From Mycobacterium sp. EPa45 (GTDB taxonomy: Bacteria > Actinomycetota > Actinomycetes > Mycobacteriales > Mycobacteriaceae): a stretch of DNA of 64,000 bases. Location: NCBI RefSeq assembly GCF_001021385.1, contig NZ_CP011773.1:3782001-3846000 (forward strand), written 5' to 3'. Each line of letters opens with the position of its first letter. Within the stretch, counting starts at the first letter, position 1. Under the pieces are notes generated by a model. The model had not been told where the DNA came from. It did no database searches and was given only the letters and a program-made list of their open reading frames with translations. The translations under genes and the position numbers were made by a program. This document shows positions 26,019 through 36,400 of this stretch, piece after piece.

Positions 26019-27609
26019 CAGGCGCCGGCTGCTGCTGGCCATCACGCTCGGCACGCTGGCGCTGGGCAGCGCACTGGCTCTGGCCGGGGTGTCCGCCTGG
26101 TTGATCACCCGCGCGTGGCAGATGCCGCTGGTGCTCGACCTGTCGATCGCCGTGGTCGCTGTCCGCGCGCTGGGTATCTCGCGCGGCGTGTTCGGTTACT
26201 GCGAGCGGCTGGCGTCACACGACACCGCGCTGCGCGCGGCTGCCGGCGAACGCAGCGAGGTCTACCGCCGGCTGGCCCACGGGCCAGCGGACGTCACCGC
26301 GCGGCTGCACAGCGGTGACCTGCTGGCCCGGGTCGGCACCGATGTCGACACCGTCGCCGACGTCGCAGTGCGGGCATACGTCCCGATCGGTGTCGCCGCC
26401 GTGCTCGGCGTCGCCGCCACCGCCGTCATCGCGGTGATCTCCCCCGCCGCGGCCGTCGTCCTCGCGCTGTGCCTGCTGGTCGCCGGTGTGCTCGCACCCG
26501 GGCTGGCCGCGCGCGCGGCGCGAGCGCAGGAAGCGGCCGCCCGCCGGCAACAGTCCGGGCGCGATATCGCCGCCGTCACCGCACTCGAGCATGCCGCCGA
26601 GCTCCAGGTCGCCGGCCGGCTGCCGGCGGTGATCGCCGAAGCCGAAGAGCGACAGCGCGAGTGGGGCTCGGCGATGGACCACGCGGCGGCACCCGCCGCG
26701 GCGGCGGCCGCGGTCCCGACCCTCGCCATCGGAGCCAGCGTCATCGGCGCGGTCGTCGCCGGAATCGGCATCGCCGCGCACACCGCACCGACCACGCTGG
26801 CGGTGCTGATGTTGTTGCCCCTCTCGGCGTTCGAGGCCACCGTCGCACTGCCCGGCGCGGCGGTCGCGTTGACCCGGGCACGGATCGCCGCAGCACGACT
26901 GCGCGAGCTGCTTCCCGCGCCCGCCACGCAATCGACAGTCGCTGTCACCGCACCCCTGCAGACGCCCGTCCTGCGAGCCGACGTGCGTGCCGGCTATCCC
27001 GGCGGCCCTGCGGGTGAACGCGTCACGCTGACGTTGCAACCCGGTGCCCGCCTGGCGATTACCGGCCGCAGCGGCTCCGGCAAGACGGCTCTGTTGATGA
27101 CCCTGGCCGGGCTGCTCCCACCGGTTGATGGCACCGTCAGCATTGACGACAAACCGACCGGCGAGCTCAACGAATCTCAATTACGCAGCGCCATCTGCTA
27201 TTTCGCCGAAGACGCTCACCTATTCAGCACCACCGTGCGGGACAACCTCCTGGTGGCGCGTGGCGACTGCACCGATGCCGAACTCACCGATGCGCTCACC
27301 GCGGTCGGACTTGACGACTGGCTGGCCGGTCTGCCCGACGGATTGAGCACCGTTCTCGGTGGCGGTGCGGCCGCGGTGTCGGCGGGCCAGCGCCGCCGGC
27401 TGCTGCTGACGCGGGTATTGCTGTCCCCGGCACCGATCGTCCTGCTCGATGAGCCGACCGAACATCTCGATGCCGCCGACGGCCAACGCATCCTGACCGC
27501 CCTGTTCGACGGCCGGCTGCTGGGCCCGCGGCGCACCGTGGTGGTCGCCAGCCATCAAGTTGGTATCGACCTCGCCTGTCCGCGACTATCGATCGGCAAC
27601 GGCAGGTAA
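26005..27609 (+). CDS. cydC: Heterodimeric ABC exporter CydC
   Basis: 534 residues, overlapping cydD by 14 bp. Exporter membrane domain about 1-310 and ATPase domain about 320-534. Walker A is GRSGSGKTALLMTLAGLLPP, the signature is the variant VSAGQRRRLLLTRVL, and Walker B is IVLLDEPTEHLDAAD. It forms the heterodimer with CydD. The end of the gene carries the leaderless promoter of the next gene. Confidence 0.94.
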   Translation: MPAFDRRRLLLAITLGTLALGSALALAGVSAWLITRAWQMPLVLDLSIAVVAVRALGISRGVFGYCERLASHDTALRAAAGERSEVYRRLAHGPADVTARLHSGDLLARVGTDVDTVADVAVRAYVPIGVAAVLGVAATAVIAVISPAAAVVLALCLLVAGVLAPGLAARAARAQEAAARRQQSGRDIAAVTALEHAAELQVAGRLPAVIAEAEERQREWGSAMDHAAAPAAAAAAVPTLAIGASVIGAVVAGIGIAAHTAPTTLAVLMLLPLSAFEATVALPGAAVALTRARIAAARLRELLPAPATQSTVAVTAPLQTPVLRADVRAGYPGGPAGERVTLTLQPGARLAITGRSGSGKTALLMTLAGLLPPVDGTVSIDDKPTGELNESQLRSAICYFAEDAHLFSTTVRDNLLVARGDCTDAELTDALTAVGLDDWLAGLPDGLSTVLGGGAAAVSAGQRRRLLLTRVLLSPAPIVLLDEPTEHLDAADGQRILTALFDGRLLGPRRTVVVASHQVGIDLACPRLSIGNGR

Positions 27610-27619
27610 CGTGCAGTCC
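27607..27619 (+). promoter_or_regulatory. Leaderless promoter of the DUF4190 protein gene
   Basis: TAACGT at 27607-27612, which contains the cydC stop TAA, fits TANNNT and lies seven bases before ATG 27620. It decides this start over the earlier in-frame codon at 27560. Confidence 0.6.
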
Positions 27620-28168
27620 ATGACTGAGCCCCCAGAGCAGGCACCTCAGCAGTCCACCCCGCCACCCCAGCAGGCCGCACCACCGCCGCCGCCCCCCGGC
27701 TATCCTGCCCCGCCCTACGGCCAGTACCCCGGCGGCTACCCGCCGGCCCCGCCGCAGCCGTATGCCGGCTACACGCCACCGCCCACCGGCCCGCGCAATG
27801 GCCTGGGCGTCGCCGCACTGGTCATCGCGATCGTCGCGCTGCTGTCGTCGTTCTCGGTGGTCGGCGGCATCATTCTGGGCATCGTCGCGGTGATCATCGG
27901 CTTCGCCGGCCGCGGCCGGGTCAAGCGCGGTGAGGCCAATAACGGCGGCGTGGCGCTCGCCGGCATCATCCTCGGATTCCTGGCGATCATCGTCGGCTTG
28001 GCGTTCATCGCCGTCTGGGTCGGCGTGTTCAAGGAAGTGGGCGCCACGGACTACATCGACTGCCTGCAGAAGGCCGGCCAGGACCAGCAGCAGGTTCAGC
28101 AGTGCGCCGACGAATTCAAGCAGTCCGTGGAGAACAAGTTCAGCGTCACTTTGACGCCGACGCCGTAG
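27620..28168 (+). CDS. Pro-rich DUF4190 membrane protein
   Basis: 182 residues. The first 60 are Pro/Gln/Tyr-rich and disordered (APPPPPPGYPAPPYGQYPGGY). Two membrane helices follow (about 68-135) with the GGIILGIVAVIIGFAGRGR-type loop of DUF4190, and then a short exported tail containing two cysteines. Pro-rich tails on small membrane proteins are common in mycobacteria; no function is established. It is convergent with the DUF2156 gene, four bases apart. Confidence 0.82.
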   Translation: MTEPPEQAPQQSTPPPQQAAPPPPPPGYPAPPYGQYPGGYPPAPPQPYAGYTPPPTGPRNGLGVAALVIAIVALLSSFSVVGGIILGIVAVIIGFAGRGRVKRGEANNGGVALAGIILGFLAIIVGLAFIAVWVGVFKEVGATDYIDCLQKAGQDQQQVQQCADEFKQSVENKFSVTLTPTP

Positions 28169-28172
28169 GGAC

Positions 28173-29600
28173 CTATCGGTCGTCCTCCGGGGACTCCGTG
28201 GGCAGTCGCCGCCGCCGCGGCAGGAACTCCAGCGAGAGCAACACCACCAGAAGCGGCAGCACCTGACTCAGCGGCAGCAGCACGTACCGGCGATCGCCGA
28301 GGGCATGGAACTTGCGTAGGTACCGGTACAGCGACTCCAGCGCGATCAGCGAGTCACCGAGATGGATCGCCGTGTAGAAGAACGTGCTGAGAGCTCCCCG
28401 CTCCTTGTCGTTGAAGATCTCCGGAAACGCCGCGAACGCCAGTGAGAGTCGTTGTGTACCCGTCGATTTCATCGCGTCGATCATGTCCACCGACAACCGC
28501 TCGTCGATGCCGTTCGGGGCGCCGCGGCGCCGCCAGGGGATGTCGAGGGTGACATCGCTGCCGCCACCGGCGACCGCGTAGCGGTGAAATCCCTGCACCC
28601 GGCCGGCCTTGTCCCGCGCGATGATCAGCAGGACGCCGGGATAACGACCGGTTAGCGCTCCGTCGAGAATCATGGAGAAGCCACGCTCGGTGCGCGACCC
28701 CTTGGCCGACGACAGAAGCACGTCGGTGAGCTCGGCCAGTCGCCGGTCGTCGAGTTCGGATTCGGCGACGATCTCGGTGCTGATACCGAAGTTGTGGGTG
28801 CGCTGCACCGCCTGGCGCAGATTGCGGAACTTGCGGCCCACCATGTCGAATGCCGGCACATCGATCACCACGTCGCGGCCGATCGGTACCTGCCGCAGCG
28901 TCTGCCCGATCACCGCCCGGTCCTGCCACAGCCCGAGCCGGCGCTGGCCACAGCCCAACACCACCACCCGCCAGCCGTGGGTGCGACACATGCCGACGAA
29001 GTCACCGACCAACTCGTCGAATCGACATTCGTCGCCGATCGGGTCGCCGCTGACCACGGCGTAGCCCAGCCGGGTGCGGTAGGCGATCGCGGCGGTGCCG
29101 TCGGCGCAGAAGAAATAGCTCTTGAGGCTCTGCATCGTGAACGGGGCAACCGGATCACCGCTGGTCGCATCGACCAGCGCCCACACCCGGGCCAGCTGCG
29201 ACGGGTCCGGTCGCGCGGTCATCGGCCACATCAGCAGCAGGCCCGACATCGCGACCAACACGTTGCCGGTCACGTCGAAGGCCAGCAGATGGGCAGCGAA
29301 ACCGGCCAGCACCGACATCGCGGCCGTGATCGCATGTGCTGCGGTCACCGGCCGGCCCAGGAAGATGCCGCGGGCGATCAGCGCGACGGCGGCCAGAATC
29401 GTCAACGACCAGGCGACGCGGCTATCCGAGTTCCAATGGGTGTGGTGGTGATGTGCGCGGATCATCAGCACGGTGAGCCAACTCGCGGCGATCAACAACG
29501 CCAGCGCGCCCACCCAGCGGGCAGCCAGGGTGTCGACATGCACGACAACCCGCTCCCTGGCGCGCAGACGTTGCGCAACCTGAACCGGCGGTTCGGTCAC
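28173..29600 (-). CDS. DUF2156 (MprF/LysX-like C-terminal domain) membrane protein (Rv1619 type)
   Basis: 475 residues from GTG 29600. About five N-terminal membrane helices (20-140) precede a cytosolic DUF2156 domain (about 150-440), the GNAT-like fold found in aminoacyl-phosphatidylglycerol synthases, with FFCADGTAAIAYRTRLGYAVVSGDP and DIPWRRRGAPNGIDERLSVD segments. One more helix lies near the C-terminus. It may transfer an aminoacyl or acyl group to a lipid, but no adjacent aminoacyl-tRNA synthetase supports lysyl-lipid synthesis. The start is chosen by a TATTGT -10 box seven bases before the GTG; an in-frame ATG at 29630 overlaps the tesB end. Confidence 0.85.
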   Translation of the reverse strand: MTEPPVQVAQRLRARERVVVHVDTLAARWVGALALLIAASWLTVLMIRAHHHHTHWNSDSRVAWSLTILAAVALIARGIFLGRPVTAAHAITAAMSVLAGFAAHLLAFDVTGNVLVAMSGLLLMWPMTARPDPSQLARVWALVDATSGDPVAPFTMQSLKSYFFCADGTAAIAYRTRLGYAVVSGDPIGDECRFDELVGDFVGMCRTHGWRVVVLGCGQRRLGLWQDRAVIGQTLRQVPIGRDVVIDVPAFDMVGRKFRNLRQAVQRTHNFGISTEIVAESELDDRRLAELTDVLLSSAKGSRTERGFSMILDGALTGRYPGVLLIIARDKAGRVQGFHRYAVAGGGSDVTLDIPWRRRGAPNGIDERLSVDMIDAMKSTGTQRLSLAFAAFPEIFNDKERGALSTFFYTAIHLGDSLIALESLYRYLRKFHALGDRRYVLLPLSQVLPLLVVLLSLEFLPRRRRLPTESPEDDR

Positions 29601-29613
29601 ACGAGGAACAATA
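29601..29613 (-). promoter_or_regulatory. Internal leaderless promoter before the DUF2156 gene
   Basis: On the minus strand TATTGT (29613-29608) fits TANNNT, seven bases before GTG 29600. It gives this gene its own promoter inside the pykA-tesB direction. Confidence 0.55.
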
Positions 29614-29622
29614 CGCCCTCTA

Positions 29623-30489
29623 TCAGGCATTTCCTGGGAAGTGCTTCACGATGCCTTCCTGAGTCACGGTGGCCACCACGTCTCCGGAGGGACTGAAGAA
29701 GTGGCCGGTGCCCAGGCCGCGCGATTCGGCGGCGACCGGTGAATTCGTGGAATAGAGCACCCAGTCGGAGAAGTCGACCTGCCGGTGGAACCACAGCGAG
29801 TGGTTGACCGTCACCGCGAAGATGCGGTCCCAGCCCCAGGACAGTCCGTGGGTGGTGATGATCGAATCGAGGACCGTGGTGTCCGATGAATAGATCATCG
29901 CGGCGGTGTGCAGTGTCGGGTCGTCCGGCATCGCGCCATCTGCCTTGAGCCACACCTGATTTGCGGTGAGCGTGCCGCCCTTTTCGCGCATGATCCAGGA
30001 CGGCTCGTTGGTGTAGCGCCACTCGATCGGGCGCAGCGCCGCGACGAATCCGGGCACCACTTTTTCGTATCCGACGAGCAGCTCGTCGATCGTGGGCAGC
30101 GTGTCCGGCGCGGGCAGACTGGGCATCGGTACGCCGTGTTCGAGTCCGCTGCCCGCAGACGTGTACGACACCAGCGCGGTGGCCAGCAGCGTGCCATCCT
30201 GGATCGCGTCGACGCGCCGGTTGGCGAAACGCCGCTCGTCACGCAGTCGTACGACGTGGAATTCGATGTCGGCGGCCGGATCACCGCCGGCGATGAAGTG
30301 CACCGACAACGCGCTCGGCGCGATCTCGTGACGAAGTGTGCGGGTGGCCGCGACGAACGCCTGCGCCATGAGCTGCCCACCGAAGGTGCGCGGGGGGTTC
30401 TTGTGCGGGTGGGCGCCGGCGAACACGTCATCGCCGATCGGGGAGAGATCGAGAATGGCCAGCAGCTCATCGAGGTCCGCGTTGGCCAA
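29623..30489 (-). CDS. tesB: Acyl-CoA thioesterase II
   Basis: 288 residues from TTG 30489, a double hot-dog thioesterase that releases fatty acids from acyl-CoA. Family signs are the NPPRTFGGQLMAQAFVAA segment near the N-terminus, SVHFIAGGD (about residue 70), and the C-terminal GLSWGWDRIFAVTVNHSLWFHR region with SRGLGTGHFFS. TTG 30489 is preferred because the strong ribosome site AAGGAAGAGAG lies just upstream. The earlier in-frame GTG at 30519 lies inside the pykA end with no ribosome site. Pairs with pykA as in Rv1618-Rv1617. Confidence 0.93.
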   Translation of the reverse strand: MANADLDELLAILDLSPIGDDVFAGAHPHKNPPRTFGGQLMAQAFVAATRTLRHEIAPSALSVHFIAGGDPAADIEFHVVRLRDERRFANRRVDAIQDGTLLATALVSYTSAGSGLEHGVPMPSLPAPDTLPTIDELLVGYEKVVPGFVAALRPIEWRYTNEPSWIMREKGGTLTANQVWLKADGAMPDDPTLHTAAMIYSSDTTVLDSIITTHGLSWGWDRIFAVTVNHSLWFHRQVDFSDWVLYSTNSPVAAESRGLGTGHFFSPSGDVVATVTQEGIVKHFPGNA

Positions 30490-30502
30490 GAGTCTCTCTT
30501 CC

Positions 30503-31921
30503 TTAGTGGTCGTCCTCACCGATCCGGTGGACGTGAATCAGATTCGTCGAGCCTACTGTGCCCGGCGGTGCACCTGCGACGATGACCACCAGGTCACCAC
30601 GCTTGTAGCGGCCCAGTTCGAGCATCGAGCGGTCGACCTCGCGGATCATGTCGTCGGTCGTGTCCATGTGACCGACGATGAACGTCTCGGTTCCCCAGGT
30701 CAGCGCCAGCTGGCTGCGCACCTCGGGCAGGGCGGTGAACGCGAGCAGCGGCAGCGGGGTGTGCAGCCTGGCCAGGCGCCGCACGGTGTCGCCGGACTGC
30801 GTGAATGCAACGAGCGCCTTGGCGTCCAGCCGCTCGCCGATGTCGCGGGCGGCATACGAAATGACGCCGCGCTTGGTGCGCGGGACGTGGGTCAGCGGCG
30901 GTGCGGCTGTCGAATTCTCCTCGACCGCACCGATGATCCGAGCCATCGTCCGCACCGCCTCCAGCGGGTACTTGCCCACCGAGGTCTCCCCCGACAGCAT
31001 GACCGCGTCCGCACCGTCGAGCACGGCGTTGGCGACGTCAGAGGCCTCCGCGCGGGTGGGCCGGGAATTCTCGATCATCGACTCGAGCATCTGGGTCGCG
31101 ACGATCACCGGCTTGGCGTTCTCGCGGGCCATCTGGATGGCCCGCTTCTGCACCAGCGGCACCTCCTCCAGCGGCAGCTCGACGCCGAGGTCGCCGCGGG
31201 CCACCATCACGGCGTCGAAGGCCAGCACGATCGCCTCGAGATTGTCGATCGCCTCGGGCTTTTCCAGCTTCGCGATCACCGGAACACGACGACCGACCCG
31301 GTCCATCACCTCGTGCACCAGCTCGACGTCGGCCGGTGAGCGGACGAACGACAACGCCACCAGATCCACGCCGAGGCGCAGCGCGAATTCGAGGTCCTCG
31401 ATGTCCTTCTCCGACAGCGCCGGCACCGACACGTTCATGCCGGGCAGCGACAGGCCCTTGTTGTTGCTGACCGGACCACCCTCGGTGACGGTGCACACCA
31501 CGTCGTCGCCGTCGATGTGCTCGACGACCAGCGCCACCTTGCCATCGTCAACCAGCAGGCGGTCACCCGGCTGGGCATCCCGGGCCAGGTTCTTGTACGT
31601 GGTCGACACCCGGTCGTGAGTGCCCGCCCATTCCTCGACGGTGATCCGCACCGTCTCGCCGTTGGCCCAATACGTCGGACCGTCCGCGAAGCGGCCCAGC
31701 CGGATCTTGGGTCCCTGCAGGTCGGCGAGAATGCCGACAGCACGCCCAGTCACATCGGAGGCCTGGCGAACCCGCTTGTAGGCCGCCTCGTGATCGACAT
31801 AGTCGCCGTGGCTGAAGTTCAGGCGGGCTACATCCATGCCGGCATCGACCAGAGCTCTCACCGACTCATCGGTGCTGGTGGCCGGGCCGAGGGTACAGAC
31901 AATCTTCCCGCGTCTACTCAC
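30503..31921 (-). CDS. pykA: Pyruvate kinase
   Basis: 472 residues, catalysing phosphoenolpyruvate + ADP to pyruvate + ATP. Signs are RRGKIVCTLGPATS at the start, KLEKPEAIDNLEAI and the catalytic-loop segment VMVARGDLGVELPLEEV, then MLSGETSVGKYP. The C-terminal domain for allosteric regulation is complete (about 350-472). Leaderless GTG start with TATGCT upstream. In M. tuberculosis the neighbour is Rv1616; here gltD/gltB lie between. Confidence 0.96.
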   Translation of the reverse strand: MSRRGKIVCTLGPATSTDESVRALVDAGMDVARLNFSHGDYVDHEAAYKRVRQASDVTGRAVGILADLQGPKIRLGRFADGPTYWANGETVRITVEEWAGTHDRVSTTYKNLARDAQPGDRLLVDDGKVALVVEHIDGDDVVCTVTEGGPVSNNKGLSLPGMNVSVPALSEKDIEDLEFALRLGVDLVALSFVRSPADVELVHEVMDRVGRRVPVIAKLEKPEAIDNLEAIVLAFDAVMVARGDLGVELPLEEVPLVQKRAIQMARENAKPVIVATQMLESMIENSRPTRAEASDVANAVLDGADAVMLSGETSVGKYPLEAVRTMARIIGAVEENSTAAPPLTHVPRTKRGVISYAARDIGERLDAKALVAFTQSGDTVRRLARLHTPLPLLAFTALPEVRSQLALTWGTETFIVGHMDTTDDMIREVDRSMLELGRYKRGDLVVIVAGAPPGTVGSTNLIHVHRIGEDDH

Positions 31922-31935
31922 GACGACCCAGCATA
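31922..31935 (-). promoter_or_regulatory. Leaderless promoter of pykA
   Basis: On the minus strand TATGCT (31935-31930) fits TANNNT with eight bases to GTG 31921. It lets pykA be transcribed separately from gltD. Confidence 0.55.
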
Positions 31936-31989
31936 GTCCCGGTTCACGGGCATCTCGACCGATCCAGATGAGGGCAGCACGCTATTCAC

Positions 31990-33489
31990 TCAGCCGACCG
32001 CCAACGGCAATTGGTGGGGCCGTACCGGCTCCGGGAGATCGGACTCGCCCATGAGATACGCATCGACCGCGTGTGCGGTCGCGCGACCCTCCGCGATCGC
32101 CCACACCACCAGCGACGCGCCCCGGTGGGCGTCACCGCAAACAAACACACCGGGTGCCTCGGTCTGCCAATCCGATCCGCAGCTGATGACCCCCCGCGGG
32201 CTCAACGCGATACCGAGGTCGTCGAGGAGTGGCATGTGCTCGACACCTTCGAAACCGATGGCCAGCAGCGCCAGATCGCACGGGATCTCCATCACCTCAC
32301 CGACCGGTGTGATGACCCGCCGGCCGTCGACCCGTTCGACCTTCACTTCGGCGATCTCCATGGCGCGCACGTTGCCGTCCTCGTCACCGACGAAGCGCTG
32401 TACGGCGACCTGATAGTGGACGGTGCCGCCCTCGGCGTGCGCGGGCGAGGTGCGCAGCACCAGAGGCCACGTCGGCCATGGGGACAGCTCGTCATCGCGG
32501 ACATCCGGCGGTTGGGGGTTGTAGTCCAGCTGGGTCACCGATGCTGCGCCCTGGCGGTGTGCGGTGCCCAGGCAGTCGGCACCGGTGTCGCCGCCGCCGA
32601 TGATCACCACGTGCTTGCCCGCCGCGGACAGCGGCGACGGCCCGTCGCCCTCGCACTCCCGATTGGCCGGGACCAGATGCTCCATCGCCAGGTGGACCCC
32701 GCCGAGGTGGCGGCCCTCCACGTCGTTGTCACGCCCGCGCAACGCCCCGACCGCCAGGACGACGGCGTCGAACCGGTCACGCAATTCGTCGACCGAGACA
32801 TCCACGCCCACTTCGCATTCGGTGACGAAGCGGGTCCCCTCGGCGCGCATCTGAGCCAGCCGCTGGTTCAGCGTGGCCTTCTCCAGCTTGTACTCCGGGA
32901 TGCCGTAGCGCAGCAAGCCGCCCAGTCGGTCGTCGCGCTCGTAGACGGTGACGTGGTGCCCGGCCCGGGTCAGCTGCTGGGCGGCGGCCAGCCCCGCCGG
33001 CCCGGAGCCGACCACGGCGACGTTGCGGCCGGTGCCGATCGCGGCCGGCTGCGCCTCGACGATGCCGAGCCGCCAGGCCTGGTCGGCGATGGTGTTCTCG
33101 ATGCGTTTGATCGTCACACTGCCGCCGGTCTGGTCGTCGGCGATGGACAGCACGCAGGCCGCCTCGCAGGGCGCCGGGCACAGCCGGCCGGTGAACTCCG
33201 GGAAGTTGTTGGTCGCGTGCAAGCGTTCACTGGCGGCATCCCAGCGGCCGCGGCGGACCAGGTCGTTCCATTCGGGGATCAGGTTGCCCAGCGGGCAGCC
33301 TGCAGTTCCGGAGTGGCAGAACGGGATTCCGCAGTCCATGCAACGACGTGCCTGTTGGGCAACTTCCCCGGCACGTTCCCCCGGGTCCTGTTGCTCGTAC
33401 ACCTCGCGCCAGTCGCCGACCCGTTCATCGACGGTCCGCTTGGCGGCCTCGATCCTGGGGACCTTCAGAAATCCGGTGGGATCAGCCAC
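31990..33489 (-). CDS. gltD: Glutamate synthase small subunit
   Basis: 499 residues from GTG 33489 ([15 protein letters not shown]); the longer frame upstream is gltB's shadow. The small subunit passes electrons from NADPH through FAD to GltB. The N-terminal domain holds the Cys motifs for 4Fe-4S clusters (CMDCGIPFC and CPAPCEAAC, about residues 45-110). FAD and NADPH Rossmann motifs follow: [15 protein letters not shown] about 150, and [13 protein letters not shown] about 290. It overlaps gltB by 8 bp. Confidence 0.95.
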   Translation of the reverse strand: MADPTGFLKVPRIEAAKRTVDERVGDWREVYEQQDPGERAGEVAQQARRCMDCGIPFCHSGTAGCPLGNLIPEWNDLVRRGRWDAASERLHATNNFPEFTGRLCPAPCEAACVLSIADDQTGGSVTIKRIENTIADQAWRLGIVEAQPAAIGTGRNVAVVGSGPAGLAAAQQLTRAGHHVTVYERDDRLGGLLRYGIPEYKLEKATLNQRLAQMRAEGTRFVTECEVGVDVSVDELRDRFDAVVLAVGALRGRDNDVEGRHLGGVHLAMEHLVPANRECEGDGPSPLSAAGKHVVIIGGGDTGADCLGTAHRQGAASVTQLDYNPQPPDVRDDELSPWPTWPLVLRTSPAHAEGGTVHYQVAVQRFVGDEDGNVRAMEIAEVKVERVDGRRVITPVGEVMEIPCDLALLAIGFEGVEHMPLLDDLGIALSPRGVISCGSDWQTEAPGVFVCGDAHRGASLVVWAIAEGRATAHAVDAYLMGESDLPEPVRPHQLPLAVG

Positions 33490-36400
33490 GGGTTGCCTCC
33501 ATGATCGCGGTGTCGACGTCACGCCCTTCGGCCTTGGCCATCCGGGTGGCCTCGAGCACCTTGCGGTAGTCGGTGGGCATGATCTTGGTGAATTGCGCAC
33601 TGCGCCTTGGCCAATCGGAGAGCACCGAACGGGCGAGCGTGCTGCCGGTGTGACGGGCGTGGCGGACCACCGCATCGTGCAGCCAGGCCAAATCGTCGGG
33701 ATCCGGGTTCTGCAGCTCGACCATCGCGGTGTTGACCATGGCCGGGTCGAGGCCCAGCACATAGGCGATGCCCCCGGACATTCCGGCCGCCAGGTTGCGT
33801 CCGGTGCGGCCGAGGACGACGACGCGCCCGCCGGTCATGTACTCACAGGCGTGATCGCCGACGCCTTCGGTCACCGCGAGCGCACCGGAGTTGCGGGCGG
33901 CGAACCGCTCCCCGACCCGGCCGTTCAGATACACCTCCCCCGCCGTCGCCCCGTACAGCAGCGTGTTGCCGGCGATCACGTTGTCCTCGGGCAGGAACAG
34001 CACGTCGTCGGGCGGACGGACGATCACGCGGCCGCCGGAAAGACCTTTGGCCACATAATCATTCGCGTCGCCGATCAGGTCGAGGGTGATACCGGGCGGT
34101 AGGAACGCCCCGATCGACTGGCCGGCCGAGCCGGTGAGCGTGATGTGGATGGTGTCATCCGGCAGGCCCTGAGCGCCGTAGCGGCGGGTGACCTCCGAGC
34201 CCAGCAGGGTGCCGACGGTGCGGTTGACGTTGCGCACCGGCAGTTCCAGGCGCACCGGGTGGGCGTCTTCCAGCGCCCCCTCGGCAAGAGCGATCAGGGT
34301 CTGGTCGAGGGCATGCTCGAGGCCGTGCTCCTGGTCGCGCATGCGGCGGCGGTGGTCGTACGCCGTCTCCGGCACCGCGAAGATCGGGCTCAGGTCCAGA
34401 CCCTTGGCCTTCCAGTGCGCCACCCCGTCGGCGGTGTCGAGCACCTCGGCATGGCCGACGGCCTCGTCGATGCTGCGGAAGCCCAGTTCGGCCAGCATTG
34501 CCCGAACGTCCTCGGCGATGAACCGGAAGAAGTTCTCGACGAACTCCGGCTTGCCGTTGAAACGTGCTCGCAGTTCCGGGTTTTGGGTGGCCACTCCGAC
34601 CGGGCAGGTGTCGAGGTGGCAGACCCGCATCATGATGCAGCCGGCCACCACCAGCGGTGCGGTGGAGAAGCCGAACTCCTCGGCGCCCAGCAGCGCGGCG
34701 ACCATGACGTCGCGAGCGGTGCGCAGGCCACCGTCACATTGCACGGTGATGCGGTCGCGAAGCCCGTTGAGCATCAGGGTCTGCTGGGTGTCGGCCAGGC
34801 CGATCTCCCACGGCGCCCCGGCATGTTTGAGGCTGGTCAGCGGCGCCGCACCCGTGCCGCCGTCGTATCCGGAGATCAACACCACGTCGGCGTGCGCCTT
34901 CGACACCCCGGCCGCCACGGTGCCGACCCCGACGGAGCTCACCAGCTTGACGTGAATCCGGGCCTGCGAGTTGGCGTTCTTGAGGTCGTGGATCAGCTGC
35001 GCCAGGTCTTCGATGGAGTAGATGTCGTGGTGCGGCGGCGGCGAGATCAGGCCGACGCCCGGCGTGGAGTGCCGCGTCTTGGCGATGTTGGGATACACCT
35101 TGAAACCGGGCAGCTGCCCACCCTCGCCGGGCTTGGCACCCTGGGCCATCTTGATCTGGATGTCTGTGGCGTTGACCAAATAGTCACTGGTGACCCCGAA
35201 TCGGCCGGAGGCCACCTGTTTGACGGCACTGCGACGGCGCGGGTCGTACAGCCGGTCGGTGTCTTCACCGCCCTCCCCACTGTTCGACCGCCCACCGAGG
35301 TTGTTCATGGCGATCGCCATGGTTTCGTGGGCTTCCTGGGAGATCGAGCCGTAACTCATCGCGCCGGTGTTGAATCGGGCGCAGATCGCGTCGACGGACT
35401 CCACCTCGTGTAGCGGGACCGGCGGCCGCAGCCCCTTCTTGAAATCGAACAGACCACGCAGCGTTCCGCCCTCGCGGGAGAGCCGGTTGACTTCCTCGGA
35501 GTACTTGGCGAATATGTCGTTCCGCCCGGTGCGGGTCGAATGCTGCAGCAGGAAAACGGTTTCCGGCGTGAACAGGTGCAGTTCGCCCTCCCGGCGGAAC
35601 TGGTACTCGCCGCCGACCTCGAGCCTGCGGTGCACCCGCTCGGTCGGGTTCTCGGGGTAGGCGCGGCGGTGCCGCTGTTTGACCTCGTCCGCCAGCACGT
35701 CGAGCCCGACACCGCCGAGCTGGCTGACGGTTCCGGTCAGATACTCGTCGACCACGTCTTTCGACAGCCCGATGGCCTCGAAAGCCTGTGCCGCCGTGTA
35801 GGACCCGACGGTGGAGATGCCCATCTTGCTCATCACCTTCATCACGCCCTTGCTGAGCGCCTTGAGGTAGTTGCGGACCGCGGTGCCGGCATCGATCCCG
35901 GTGAGCTCGCCTTCGCGGATGAGGTCCTCGATCGACTCGAAGGCCAGATACGGGTTGACGGCGGCCGCCCCGTAACCGATCAGCAGCGCGATGTGGTGGA
36001 CCTCGCGGGCGTCACCGCTTTCCACGACCAGCGCGACCATGGTCCGCTGCTTGGTGCGCACGAGATGATGGTGCACCGCGGCGACGGCCAGCAGTGAGGG
36101 GATCGGCGCCCGCGTGTGGTCGGAGTCGCGGTCGGAGAGCACCAGGGTGCGCGCGCCTCTGGCGATCGCCTCACACGCCTTGTGCCGCAGCTCCTCGATG
36201 GCCTCGGCCAGGCCTTCACCCCCGCGCTCCACATCGTAGAGCGCCCGCAGGACAGCGGCTTTGAGGCCGGGCTGTTCGCCGTCGTCGTTGATGTGTACGA
36301 TCCGGTTCAGCTCGTCGTTGTCCAGAACCGGTGAGTGCAAGAGGATTTGGCGGCAGGAGGCCGCGGTCGGCTCGAGCAGGTTCTGCTCGGGACCCATGAC

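Noticed and set aside
28173..29600. Lysyl-phosphatidylglycerol synthase LysX
   Set aside because: The DUF2156 domain is present, but there is no fused or adjacent lysyl-tRNA synthetase domain, so lysine transfer is not supported.
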